Assembly (NCBI RefSeq): GCF_000429325.1
Contig: NZ_KE386886.1
Span: forward strand, 189,626 to 253,625
From: Fundidesulfovibrio putealis DSM 16056
GTDB lineage: Bacteria; Desulfobacterota; Desulfovibrionia; Desulfovibrionales; Desulfovibrionaceae
Length of the DNA stretch: 64,000 nucleotides
Direction of reading: 5' to 3'
The position numbers and the translations under genes are program-made. Positions 46,149 through 54,650 of this stretch are shown here, in pieces. Each line of letters starts with the position of its first letter. The stretch's first letter is position 1. The notes under the pieces are model-generated. The model searched no databases. It was not told where the DNA came from and was given only the letters and a program-made list of their open reading frames with translations.

Positions 46149-46484
46149 TTAGCCGCAGCAGGAACCCGTAGAGCAGGAGCCTGTCGAACAGGAACCGGTG
46201 GAGCATCCGCCCTTGGGCAGCTCCAGGCTGGATAGGACCTGGAACCCCATGTAGCTCAGGTCCACGGTGAGGGGTTTGGCCTTGCCCATGAGGTCGCTCT
46301 CCACCAGGAAGGTGTAGCCCTCCACCTCGAAGCTGTCGTCGCCGTCTTTCAGTTCATCCATGGCAAGGGCAAGGCGCGGTCCCGCGCAGCCGCCCTCGGA
46401 CAGGTAAATGCGGATGGCCGCCCTGGGTTTGTCGGAAAAAAACGAATCAAGCTGTTTCTTTGCAGCGTCGGTCACTGTGAACAT
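46149..46484 (-). CDS. HesB/IscA-family protein with repeated Cys-Ser-Thr-Gly-Ser tail
   Basis: 111 residues from the ATG at 46482-46484; a GTG four codons earlier is possible. It has the A-type Fe-S carrier fold: MFTVTDAAKKQLDSFF, IRIYLSEGGCAGPRLALAMDE, and VDLSYMGFQVLSS. In ordinary IscA the C-terminus has CGCG. Here it is replaced by GGCSTGSCSTGSCSTGSCCG, a threefold repeat giving five cysteines. The tail may hold a cluster or metal, or be a target for thiol modification. It stands alone, convergent with the tartrate regulator. Confidence 0.87.
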   Translation of the reverse strand: MFTVTDAAKKQLDSFFSDKPRAAIRIYLSEGGCAGPRLALAMDELKDGDDSFEVEGYTFLVESDLMGKAKPLTVDLSYMGFQVLSSLELPKGGCSTGSCSTGSCSTGSCCG

Positions 46485-46688
46485 CACCGCCCCCACTATT
46501 TGGATTTTCTATGCACAGTATTTATATTTATGTGGGCCTCGTCAAATGGGAAGTATCAATGCCTTGCCCATGGATTTTCGCAACAATCTGATAGCGACTG
46601 CGACTGCTTCCCCTACGGCGGGGCGTCCATGTCGCGTTTCCCGGCCCCAGTGGACGGGCAGCAGGGTTTTGGATAGGCTCATGTCGGC

Positions 46689-47756
46689 ATGAATTCTTTC
46701 TTCCTCCTCGACAAGAGACGTTACCCCGCTCTGGATGGACTGCGCGCCGTCGCCACGGTAATGATCTTCAACGTCCATTTCTTCGCCCAGTTCAGCGAAT
46801 CAGACTACTTCCTGAATTCTGGATCTCTCGTATTTCATATGATCCGCACACTTCACTCCGGAAGCCTTGGTGTGGACATCTTGTTCCTGCTGAGCGGGTG
46901 CCTTACCTATCTGTCCTTTTCCAGAACCGGGAACATCCCTGTCCACACCTTCATGACGCACCGGTTCAAGCGGCTCCTCCCGGTCATTCTTGTTGTCAAC
47001 CTTCCGGCCCTGTGCTGGGGTGCGGACTCCGTGAGCTGGCGTCAGCTCGTGGACAACATATTTTTCTTCAAGTTTTTCCCGGACACAACGCTGGTCAGCT
47101 ACATCACCTGGGCGCTGATCTACGAGATGTGGTTCTATGTTTTCTTTTGCGCAGTATTCATACTTCCGCAACGCTGGGCCTTTTCCAGAGGATGGGCATA
47201 CTTCTGGACAATAAACGCCCTTCTCATGGCAAACATCCTGTATTTCAACACTCTCAGGCCGTACAACGACCCTCGATTCCTCGACTTCATGGTCGGCATC
47301 CTGCTCACGCGCCTGCTGCTGGATACGCGCCTCCACGGCTGGCTCGACCGGCTGGCCAGCCTGCTCTGGCTTCCGGGAGCATTGGCCATCCTCGCCGCCT
47401 GCTGGCTGTGGTCCACCGACTCATTCCACGCCGTCATGGGGTCTTCCACGCCCTCCCGCCTGGGTTTCCACCTGCTGTTCGCCGCAGCGACGGCGGCGCT
47501 GTTCTGGCGTCTGCTCCGGCCCGGCGCAGCCACCGCGCTCCTGTCCTTCGCGCCGCTGCGCGTGGTCGGGGTCGTCAGCTACTCTCTGTTCATGACCCAC
47601 GCCCAGTGGGGCCTGCCCATCAGCAACGGGTTCCTCGGGGGCATTGCCTCGTTCCCCGGAGTCCTCGGCGCGTGGAGCGTATCCTTTGGCCTAAGCCTGT
47701 TGCTGGCCACCCTGCTGTTCACCCTGCTGGAACGCCCCTACTTCGTGAAACCGTGA
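46689..47756 (+). CDS. Acyltransferase family 3 membrane protein
   Basis: 355 residues with about ten hydrophobic helices. The N-terminus RRYPALDGLRAVATVMIFNVH contains the Arg19-x10-His30 motif of acyltransferase-3 proteins, which acylate surface polysaccharides or lipids. Base composition is visibly less GC-rich than in neighbouring genes, a possible sign of acquisition. It is followed 2 bp later by a second protein of the same family. Confidence 0.88.
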   Translation: MNSFFLLDKRRYPALDGLRAVATVMIFNVHFFAQFSESDYFLNSGSLVFHMIRTLHSGSLGVDILFLLSGCLTYLSFSRTGNIPVHTFMTHRFKRLLPVILVVNLPALCWGADSVSWRQLVDNIFFFKFFPDTTLVSYITWALIYEMWFYVFFCAVFILPQRWAFSRGWAYFWTINALLMANILYFNTLRPYNDPRFLDFMVGILLTRLLLDTRLHGWLDRLASLLWLPGALAILAACWLWSTDSFHAVMGSSTPSRLGFHLLFAAATAALFWRLLRPGAATALLSFAPLRVVGVVSYSLFMTHAQWGLPISNGFLGGIASFPGVLGAWSVSFGLSLLLATLLFTLLERPYFVKP

Positions 47757-47758
47757 CC

Positions 47759-48823
47759 ATGGAACACCAACACCGCATGCCGGGCCTTGACGCCTGGCGG
47801 GGCCTCGGGGTCTTTTTTCTCTTCAACCTGCTGTTTTTCGGAAATTTCTCCGCCGAGATGCAGGCCTGGGCCGCCGGTGCAGGCCTCCTGGAGAAAATCG
47901 CCGGACGGGTTGCGGACCTGCTGTTTTCAAGCGGCGTCCTGGGGTTCGACATGCTGTTCATGGTGTCCGGCGTCCTCATCTTTCGCAAAGCCTCGTGCGA
48001 CGACACCCGGCCCCTGAGCCTGGCCACCGGGCTGTACGCCCGGCTGCTGCCCTGGCTCGCAGTCACAGGGATCCCCTTCCTGGCCTACAGGGCCATTTCC
48101 CCGGAGGATTATTTCCGGAGCCTCCTGCTGCTCGACCCCATGAACGTCCCCTCCCCTTTTCTGCGCGCGTTCGCGCAGCACAATGCCTTTCTGCTGTTTT
48201 ACGCGTTGGCGGCGCTGTGGCTGCTCCTGGCCAGACGGGCCAGGATTTCCCTCGCCTGGGGCTGGGCGGCCGGAGCAGCCGCGATGGCCGCGTTCACAGT
48301 CCAGGACTTGCCCTGGTTTCCGGTCAACGGGCATTTCCTGTCCTTTTTCTGGGGTGTCGGCGTGGCCTGGCTCGCCAGCCGGTGGAAAGGGTCCACGCGT
48401 CTTCCCGGCTGGGCGGGAGCGGCACTGCTCATGGCTGCCGCGCTCTGGTGCAGAAAGCTCAGCGCCGCACGCGGCGACGACCTGTATTTCCTGATGGACG
48501 GGCACGACTGGGCGTCGCTGGCCAGTGCGCTCCAGGTGCAGGCGATCCTGGCCGCCGCGCTGGCCTGCTCGCTGGCGAGGGGGGGCTTCTGGCAGGCCGC
48601 AGTTCCCGTTCGGGCGCTGGGCAGGGCCTCCAACAGTTTCTTCATGGCCATGCTGCTGTGGAGCTTCACCCTGACCAGGGCCTATTCCGGCCTGTTTCCC
48701 GGCCAGATCGCATCCGCTGCCTTCCTGTACGCGGCAACCCTCGCGATGACCCTGGCCCTGGCCTTCCTGCTGGCCCCGTTTCTTGAAAAAGCCCCGCTCA
48801 TGCGAAAATCCGCAGTCCGCTGA
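47759..48823 (+). CDS. Acyltransferase family 3 protein lacking the catalytic His
   Basis: 354 residues from the ATG at 47759. It is a multi-helix membrane protein with the same N-terminal layout, MPGLDAWRGLGVFFLFNLLFF. Arg14 aligns with the family Arg, but the position 11 residues on (Leu25) is not His. It also shows the family region GFDMLFMVSGVLIF. Loss of the catalytic His suggests an inactive partner, or a divergent enzyme. It was probably paired with the upstream gene by duplication. Confidence 0.82.
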   Translation: MEHQHRMPGLDAWRGLGVFFLFNLLFFGNFSAEMQAWAAGAGLLEKIAGRVADLLFSSGVLGFDMLFMVSGVLIFRKASCDDTRPLSLATGLYARLLPWLAVTGIPFLAYRAISPEDYFRSLLLLDPMNVPSPFLRAFAQHNAFLLFYALAALWLLLARRARISLAWGWAAGAAAMAAFTVQDLPWFPVNGHFLSFFWGVGVAWLASRWKGSTRLPGWAGAALLMAAALWCRKLSAARGDDLYFLMDGHDWASLASALQVQAILAAALACSLARGGFWQAAVPVRALGRASNSFFMAMLLWSFTLTRAYSGLFPGQIASAAFLYAATLAMTLALAFLLAPFLEKAPLMRKSAVR

Positions 48824-48889
48824 CGCTCACCTCGGCCCTGCCGGGCCAGACTCATTGCGGATTCATACAATTTCGTGCATTTTCCGCGT

Positions 48890-50638
48890 ATGGGACACAC
48901 CAAGGAGACACCCCGGCCAGGACCTGCCCCTGAAAACCCTGGGGCCGACGACATCCTTCAGTCCCTGGGTCACGCCGTTCTTGCCGTGGACTCACAGTGC
49001 CGCGTCGTCTCGGTCAACGCGCACGCCGGGCGGCTTCTCGAGCTCGACCCGGACCGCCATGGCTGCCAGCCCCTGCCTGACTCCCTGTCCGATATCCGCC
49101 AGGTGCTGCACGTCTGCCTGGACGGCGCTCCCCCAGCCTCTCCAGCCACGATGGACATCTCCGGACGGCAACTGCGGGTGGAAGCCTGCCCGGTGATCCG
49201 CGAGGGGCGCATCATCGGGGCCGCCGCCACGCTGGCCGAAACAGCCCCGGCCCAGCTCTCCGCGCCCGAAATTCCCCTGCGCGCGGTACTGGACTCGGTG
49301 TCCGAGGGCATCTGGATCTGTGACGGAAACGGGGTCATCCTGGACATCAACCGCGAATCCCAGCGCCTGAACTCCGTCGAAGCGGCGGCATACATCGGCA
49401 GGAGCATCAGCTGCATCATCGAAGAGGGGCTGGTGGACCACTCCGTCACCCTGGACGTGCTGCGCTACAAGCGCCAGTCCAGCATCATCCAGCGCATCAC
49501 CAAGACCGGAAAGCAGCTCCTGGTCACCGGTTCGCCGGTGTTCGACGAGAGCGGCGGCATCTCCATGGTGGTGGTCAACGAGCGCGATGTGACCGAGCTG
49601 AACACCCTGCGCGAGGGGTTGCAGAACGCCCGCAAGGTGGAGGAAAAATACCGCAGCGAGCTGGCTGAGCTCTCCATGCTGGAGCTTCGCCAGAAGGACC
49701 TGGTGGCGGACAGCCCGGCCATGCGCCACGCCCTGCTGGCGCTTCTGAAGCTTGCCCACGCCAACGCCTCGCGCATCCTGATCCTTGGCGAATCCGGCAC
49801 GGGCAAGGGCCTTCTGGCCAAGTTCGTCCACCAGAACAGCCCGCGCGCCAAGAAGCCCTTCATCCCCATCAACTGCCCGGCGGTGCCGGAAAACCTCTTC
49901 GAGGCCGAGCTCTTCGGCTACGAGAAGGGGGCCTTCACCGGAGCGCTGAAGCAGGGCAAGGCCGGGCTCATCGAGCTGGCCAAGGGCGGCACCCTGTTCC
50001 TGGACGAAGTGGGCGACATCCCCTACCCCGTCCAGGCAAAACTTCTGAAATATCTTGATGATTACGAGCTGAGGCGGCTTGGCGGGGCGCAGTCGCAGAT
50101 CGTGGAGTGCGGCGTGGTGGCCGCCACCAACTGCGACCTGGACCGTCTGGTTGAGCAGAAGCGCTTCCGCAAGGACCTGTACTACCGTCTGAACACCTTC
50201 ATCGTGCGTATCGCGCCGCTGCGCGAGCGCCGCGAGGACATCTTCGGGCTGGCGGAGTTCTACCTGGCCAACTTCAACGCCAGCCACGGCAAGTCCAAGC
50301 GGCTGTCCCCCAGGGCCGTGCGCCTGCTGGAATCCTACGAGTATCCGGGCAACGTGCGCGAACTGGTGGGCATCATCCAGAAGGCCTTCGTCATGGGTGA
50401 GGGCGACGACCTGACCGAGGCCCTGGAAGAGGCCATGGGCGTGTCGCCGTCTTCGGGGCTCATCGCGCCGGGCGGCTCGCCGCGCTCGCTGACCGAGACC
50501 ACCGACCAGGCCACCCTGCGCATCCTCAGACAGGCTGCGGCCCGCTGCCGGACCACGCGGGAGATGGCGGCCTACCTGGGGGTGAGCCAGTCCACGGTGG
50601 TTCGCAAGCTGGCCAAATACGGCATGGCCCTGGATTGA
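48890..50638 (+). CDS. Sigma54-dependent activator with two PAS domains and TyrR-type HTH
   Basis: 582 residues from the ATG at 48890; a GTG at 48875 is an alternative, and neither has a clear ribosome site. Two PAS domains (about 20-115 and 128-240), AAA+ domain with Walker A GESGTGKG (300-307), GAFTGA (347-352) and FLDEVGDIP, and a C-terminal TyrR-type helix-turn-helix (TTREMAAYLGVSQSTVVRKL). Immediately downstream is a region with three TGATTCA-type palindromes and a good -24/-12 promoter in front of gabT. The stop codon itself lies in the first palindrome. It almost certainly controls that operon. Confidence 0.92.
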   Translation: MGHTKETPRPGPAPENPGADDILQSLGHAVLAVDSQCRVVSVNAHAGRLLELDPDRHGCQPLPDSLSDIRQVLHVCLDGAPPASPATMDISGRQLRVEACPVIREGRIIGAAATLAETAPAQLSAPEIPLRAVLDSVSEGIWICDGNGVILDINRESQRLNSVEAAAYIGRSISCIIEEGLVDHSVTLDVLRYKRQSSIIQRITKTGKQLLVTGSPVFDESGGISMVVVNERDVTELNTLREGLQNARKVEEKYRSELAELSMLELRQKDLVADSPAMRHALLALLKLAHANASRILILGESGTGKGLLAKFVHQNSPRAKKPFIPINCPAVPENLFEAELFGYEKGAFTGALKQGKAGLIELAKGGTLFLDEVGDIPYPVQAKLLKYLDDYELRRLGGAQSQIVECGVVAATNCDLDRLVEQKRFRKDLYYRLNTFIVRIAPLRERREDIFGLAEFYLANFNASHGKSKRLSPRAVRLLESYEYPGNVRELVGIIQKAFVMGEGDDLTEALEEAMGVSPSSGLIAPGGSPRSLTETTDQATLRILRQAAARCRTTREMAAYLGVSQSTVVRKLAKYGMALD

Positions 50639-50653
50639 TTCAGAACTGAATCA
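50636..50653. promoter_or_regulatory. Palindromic operator, copy 1 (TGATTCA type)
   Basis: TGATTCAGAACTGAATCA: perfect 8-bp arms with AA centre. It begins at the TGA stop codon of the sigma54 activator (50636-50638). It lies about 345 bp upstream of the predicted gabT transcription start. Confidence 0.7.
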
Positions 50654-50816
50654 GAACGCGCTTTCATTGTCGTAGACTTTGCCTGCAACCGGACGAGACC
50701 ACAACAACATCTCTATAAAATTGGTTTTAATTTTTCACAGAGCGATCTTTCTCAAATCGAGGCTCCACCCGGGAGCGCCCGAAAGCCCATAATTACCGTT
50801 TTTGTTAATATTCTTG

Positions 50817-50834
50817 TGATTCACAACTGAATCA
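50817..50834. promoter_or_regulatory. Palindromic operator, copy 2 (TGATTCA type)
   Basis: TGATTCACAACTGAATCA: perfect 7-bp arms TGATTCA/TGAATCA around CAAC, about 165 bp upstream of the predicted start. It differs from copy 1 at one base only. Confidence 0.75.
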
Positions 50835-50873
50835 CCACCATCTATCGATAACTATTCATGTTTCTCCCAGCAT

Positions 50874-50891
50874 TGATTCATAGGTGCATCA
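50874..50891. promoter_or_regulatory. Palindromic operator, copy 3 (TGATTCA type, one mismatch)
   Basis: TGATTCATAGGTGCATCA: the same 7-4-7 layout with one mismatch in the right arm, about 108 bp upstream of the predicted gabT start. Confidence 0.65.
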
Positions 50892-50963
50892 AACCGGGCA
50901 CCCGCACGAACTCAACGAACACGTAACCACATGAAATAACTCAACCAGACGCCCCAACTCCCT

Positions 50964-50980
50964 CTGGCCTGCTTCTTGCT
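50964..50980 (+). promoter_or_regulatory. Sigma54 (-24/-12) promoter of the gabT operon
   Basis: CTGGCCTGCTTCTTGCT: GG (50966-50967) and GC (50978-50979) spaced by 10 bp, with TGGCCTG against TGGCACG and a perfect TTGC. Predicted start is near 50991, about 63 nt before the gabT GTG. The surrounding 415-bp gap (50639-51053) is AT-richer than the window and holds no gene. Confidence 0.8.
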
Positions 50981-51053
50981 CAATAAATTGACCTTTTCGT
51001 AAAAAGGCGCGGCTTGGGCAAAGCCTGACAACATCCTGCCATGAGGGACACCC

Positions 51054-52379
51054 GTGGGACAAAAGAACTGCACCTCCACTGAACTTCAGGAACTTCGCGA
51101 CCGGTACGTGCCCAAAGGGCCGTTCAACGCCACCCGCTACCTGGCGGCCTCCGCCAATGGCGCGTCCATCGTGGACATGGACGGACGCGAACTCATCGAC
51201 TTCGCGGGCGGAATCGGCGTGGTCAACGTGGGCCACTGCCACCCCAAGGTCGTGGCCGCCATCAAGGAACAGGCCGAGAAGTTCATCCACACCTGCTTCC
51301 ACATCGTCATGTACGAGCCCTACATCAAGCTGGCCAAAAAGCTGTGCGACATGGCTCCTGGCGACTTCGAGAAAATGGCCCTGTTCGCCAACTCCGGGGC
51401 CGAGGCCGTGGAGAACGCGGTGAAGATCGCCCGCAGCGCCACCAAGCGCCAGGGCGTCATCGCCTTCGAGAACGGCTTCCACGGCCGCACGCTCCTGACC
51501 ATGACCCTCACCAGCAAGGTGAAGCCCTACAAGTTCGGCTTCGGACCCTTCGCCCCCGAAGTCTACCGCATGCCCTACGCCTACTGCTACCGCTGTCCCA
51601 TCGGCCTTGAGCGCACCACCTGCGGCGCTGCCTGCGCGGATCTTCTCAAGGACTTCTTCATCGGCCACGCCGCCGCCGAGAACATCGCGGCCCTGGTGAT
51701 CGAGCCGGTGCTGGGCGAGGGCGGCTTCGTCTGCCCGCCCACCGAGTATTTCGTCAAGCTGGCCGCCATCTGCAAGGAGAACGGCATCGTGTTCGTGGCC
51801 GACGAGGTGCAGACCGGCTTCGGACGCACCGGCACGTACTTCGCCATGGAACACCACGGCGTGGTTCCGGACCTGACCACCGTGGCCAAGAGCCTGGCGG
51901 GCGGCATGCCCCTGTCCGGCGTGGTGGGTCGGCGCGAAATCATGGACGCCCCCCAGGTGGGCGGCACCGGCGGCACCTACGGCGGCAACCCCATCTCGTG
52001 CAGCGCGGCCCTGGCCGTGATCGAGGCCTTCGAGGAGGACAAGCTCCTTCAGAAGGCCCAGAAGCTCGGCGACACCATCCAGAAGCGCTTCGCCTCCTGG
52101 ATGGAAAAATACGAGATCATCGGCGAGGAGCGCGGGGTCGGCCCCATGCGCGCCCTGGAGCTGGTCACGGACCGCAAGACCAAGACCCCGGCCACCACGC
52201 AGGCCAAGGCCCTGGCCAAGTTCTGCGTGGACAAGGGGCTTCTGCTCCTGTCCTGCGGCGCGCACGGCAACGTGATCCGCACCCTGATGCCCCTGGTCAT
52301 TACCGACGACCAGCTCGAACGCGGCCTCGCGATCATGGAGGAGGGCCTGCGCGAGCTCTCCGAAGGACGTTTGAAATAG
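51054..52379 (+). CDS. gabT: 4-aminobutyrate-type aminotransferase (class III)
   Basis: 441 residues from a GTG preceded by GAGGG. A class III PLP aminotransferase: FAGGIGVVNVGHCHPKV, FANSGAEAVENAVKIAR, FHGRTLLTMTLT, VADEVQTGFGRTG, and the PLP lysine in LTTVAKSLAGGMPLSGV (Lys279). It matches GabT-type enzymes that convert GABA, or a related omega-amino acid such as 5-aminovalerate or beta-alanine, to a semialdehyde with 2-oxoglutarate or pyruvate as acceptor. The downstream transporter and two aldehyde oxidisers complete a catabolic route. Confidence 0.93.
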   Translation: MGQKNCTSTELQELRDRYVPKGPFNATRYLAASANGASIVDMDGRELIDFAGGIGVVNVGHCHPKVVAAIKEQAEKFIHTCFHIVMYEPYIKLAKKLCDMAPGDFEKMALFANSGAEAVENAVKIARSATKRQGVIAFENGFHGRTLLTMTLTSKVKPYKFGFGPFAPEVYRMPYAYCYRCPIGLERTTCGAACADLLKDFFIGHAAAENIAALVIEPVLGEGGFVCPPTEYFVKLAAICKENGIVFVADEVQTGFGRTGTYFAMEHHGVVPDLTTVAKSLAGGMPLSGVVGRREIMDAPQVGGTGGTYGGNPISCSAALAVIEAFEEDKLLQKAQKLGDTIQKRFASWMEKYEIIGEERGVGPMRALELVTDRKTKTPATTQAKALAKFCVDKGLLLLSCGAHGNVIRTLMPLVITDDQLERGLAIMEEGLRELSEGRLK

Positions 52380-52442
52380 CGGATAATCGAACTGACCCGG
52401 CACTTGGCAACACGCGAAAACGTCAACCGTTGGGAGTCTGGC

Positions 52443-53684
52443 ATGAACAAGTCACTTGGCAAAAAGCTTGTGGGATTGGCCCTTTCGGCCCTGGTCACCG
52501 TGTCCTTCGCTGTTCCGGCCTCGGCGCAGAAGGCCATCAAGATCGGCAACGTTGAACCCCTGTCCGGCCCGTCCGCCTCGGTGGGCGTGCAGGGCAAGCA
52601 GGCCCGCGAGATGGCCGTGGAAGAGATCAACGCGGCCGGCGGCATCAAGTCCATGGGCGGCGCCAAGCTGGAGCTGGTCTACGCGGACTCCAAGTCCGAC
52701 CCCACCGTGGGCGTCTCCGAGACCGAGCGCCTCATCAACACGGAAAAAGTCAACATCATGACCGGCTGCTGGAACTCCGCAGTCACCTACCCGGCCACCC
52801 AGACCGCCGAACGCTACGGCGTGCCCTTCGTGGTGCCCGTTGCCGTGCGCGACACCATCACCGAGCGCGGCTTCAAGTACGTGTTCCGCATCGCCGCCAA
52901 GGACTCCTGGTGGGTGCGCGACCAGTTCCGCTTCCTGAAGGACATGCAGGAGGAAACCGGCCAGAAGATGAAGACCATCGCCTTCGTGTTCGAGAACGGC
53001 GACTGGGGCACCGGTTTCGCCGAGAAGTGGCGCACCCTGGCCAAGCAGGACGGCTACGAGATCGTGCTGGACGAGCCCTACCCCAGCACCGCCACCGACC
53101 TGACCCCGGTGGTCACCAAGCTCAAATCCGCCAAGCCCGACGTGGTGATGCTGGTGTCCAACGCGGCTGACGCCATCCTGCTCACCAACACCATGACCGA
53201 GATGAAGGTCACCCCCAAGGTGGTCCTGGCCAGCGGCGGCGGCCACGCCGACCCCAAGTTCCTGGAGAACGTGGGCAAGAACGCCCTGTACCTCTTCGAC
53301 GAGGTCGAGTGGAACACCGACGTCAACAAGCCCGGCGCCAAGGAAACCAACGCCAAGTTCAAGGCCAAGTACGGCTACGACCTGACCGGCGAGTCCGTTG
53401 ACGCCTACGCCGCCATGTACGTGATCGCCGACGCCCTGGAGCGCGCCGCCTCCACCGATCCCAAGAAGGTGCGCGACGCCCTGGCCGCCACCAAGCTGAC
53501 CACCGGCCCGGCCATGATCGTCTCCTACGACGGCGTGGAGTTTGACGAGAACGGCCAGAACAAGAACGCCGGCATCGTCATCGCCCAGATCGCCGAGATC
53601 GACGGCAAGCTCGACCGCGTCACCGTGTGGCCCAAGTCCGCGCGCCGCGCCGGGTACAAGCCCGTCTTCCCCGCAGGCAAATAA
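52443..53684 (+). CDS. ABC transporter periplasmic amino-acid-binding protein (LivK type)
   Basis: 413 residues with a clear signal peptide (LVGLALSALVTVSFAVPASA, cleavage after Ala28). The mature protein begins IKIGNVEPLSGPSASVGVQGKQAREMAVEEIN, the branched-chain amino acid binding family. It contains GGIKSMGGAKLELVYADSKSDP and VVLASGGGHADPKF. The neighbouring gabT suggests an omega-amino acid ligand rather than leucine. It is separated from the permease gene by a strong stem-loop. Confidence 0.92.
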   Translation: MNKSLGKKLVGLALSALVTVSFAVPASAQKAIKIGNVEPLSGPSASVGVQGKQAREMAVEEINAAGGIKSMGGAKLELVYADSKSDPTVGVSETERLINTEKVNIMTGCWNSAVTYPATQTAERYGVPFVVPVAVRDTITERGFKYVFRIAAKDSWWVRDQFRFLKDMQEETGQKMKTIAFVFENGDWGTGFAEKWRTLAKQDGYEIVLDEPYPSTATDLTPVVTKLKSAKPDVVMLVSNAADAILLTNTMTEMKVTPKVVLASGGGHADPKFLENVGKNALYLFDEVEWNTDVNKPGAKETNAKFKAKYGYDLTGESVDAYAAMYVIADALERAASTDPKKVRDALAATKLTTGPAMIVSYDGVEFDENGQNKNAGIVIAQIAEIDGKLDRVTVWPKSARRAGYKPVFPAGK

Positions 53685-53697
53685 TCCCTCCAACGCC

Positions 53698-53735
53698 GCT
53701 CCCCCCGGCAGCCCCGGCGGCTGTCCGGGGGGAGC
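53698..53735 (+). other. Stem-loop between binding-protein and permease genes
   Basis: An 11-bp perfect stem GCTCCCCCCGG/CCGGGGGGAGC enclosing a smaller CAGCC/GGCTG stem, 13 bp after the binding-protein stop. Such structures let binding proteins accumulate at higher levels than the membrane subunits. Confidence 0.75.
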
Positions 53736-53756
53736 ACCAACCACCGGAGACGACTC

Positions 53757-54641
53757 ATGACCGCGGTGATACAGGCGGTGCTTAACGGCACAATGATGGG
53801 TTCCATGTACGGGCTGACCGCCCTGGGCCTCACCCTGATTTTCGGGGTGATGAAGGTGGTCAACTTCGCGCACGGGTCCCTGCTGATGGTAGGCATGTTC
53901 GCCGCCTACTGGCTGATAAAGCTCACGGGGATGCATCCGTATTTCGCGCTTTTCATCGTTCCCCCGTTCCTCTTCTTCTTCGGCTACTTCATGCAGGACC
54001 TGGTCATAAAACCCGTGTTCAAGGCCGAGCAGCAGGTCCGCGAACCGCTCACGGTCATCATCGTCACCACGGGCGTGTGGTACGTGCTGGACAACCTGGC
54101 GCTCATGCTGTTCGGCGCGGAATACCGCACCGTGCGCACGGCCATTTCCGGCACATCCTTCATGCTGGGCGAGGTCATCGTCTCCATTCCGAAATTTTCC
54201 GGCTTCGTGGTGGCAGTAGCCACTGCAGTGGGTCTCGCGCTCTTCATGAAGAAGACCCGCACCGGCAAGGCCCTCCAGGCCACCAGCCTGGACCGCGAGG
54301 CCGCCAACCTGATGGGCATCGACCAGTACCGCATCTACAACCTGGCCTTCGGCATCGGCACGGCCATCGCGGGCATCGCGGGCTGCGTCATCATCCCCTT
54401 CTACTACGTCTACCCCTCCGTGGGCGTGGTCTTCGACATCCGGGCCTTCATCATCGTGGTGCTGGGTGGGCTTGGCAGCATCAAGGGCGCGATGCTCGGC
54501 GGCATCATCGTGGGGCTCATCGAGTCGGTGTTCTCGCAGTACATCACCTCCACCTGGACCGAGGCCATCATCTACGCCATCTTCCTGGTGATCCTCTTCG
54601 TCAAACCCTCCGGCTTTTTCGGCCATAAACAGGACTGGTAG
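53757..54641 (+). CDS. livH: Branched-chain amino acid ABC transporter permease, LivH type
   Basis: 294 residues, about eight transmembrane helices. The family segments are MMGSMYGLTALGLTLIFGVMKVVNFAHGSLLMVG at the N-terminus, and near the end IIVVLGGLGSIKGAMLGGIIVGLIES. It also has the cytoplasmic EAA-like loop ATSLDREAANLMGID. It pairs with the LivM-type permease 9 bp downstream. Confidence 0.94.
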   Translation: MTAVIQAVLNGTMMGSMYGLTALGLTLIFGVMKVVNFAHGSLLMVGMFAAYWLIKLTGMHPYFALFIVPPFLFFFGYFMQDLVIKPVFKAEQQVREPLTVIIVTTGVWYVLDNLALMLFGAEYRTVRTAISGTSFMLGEVIVSIPKFSGFVVAVATAVGLALFMKKTRTGKALQATSLDREAANLMGIDQYRIYNLAFGIGTAIAGIAGCVIIPFYYVYPSVGVVFDIRAFIIVVLGGLGSIKGAMLGGIIVGLIESVFSQYITSTWTEAIIYAIFLVILFVKPSGFFGHKQDW

Positions 54642-54650
54642 GAGGCGCAC

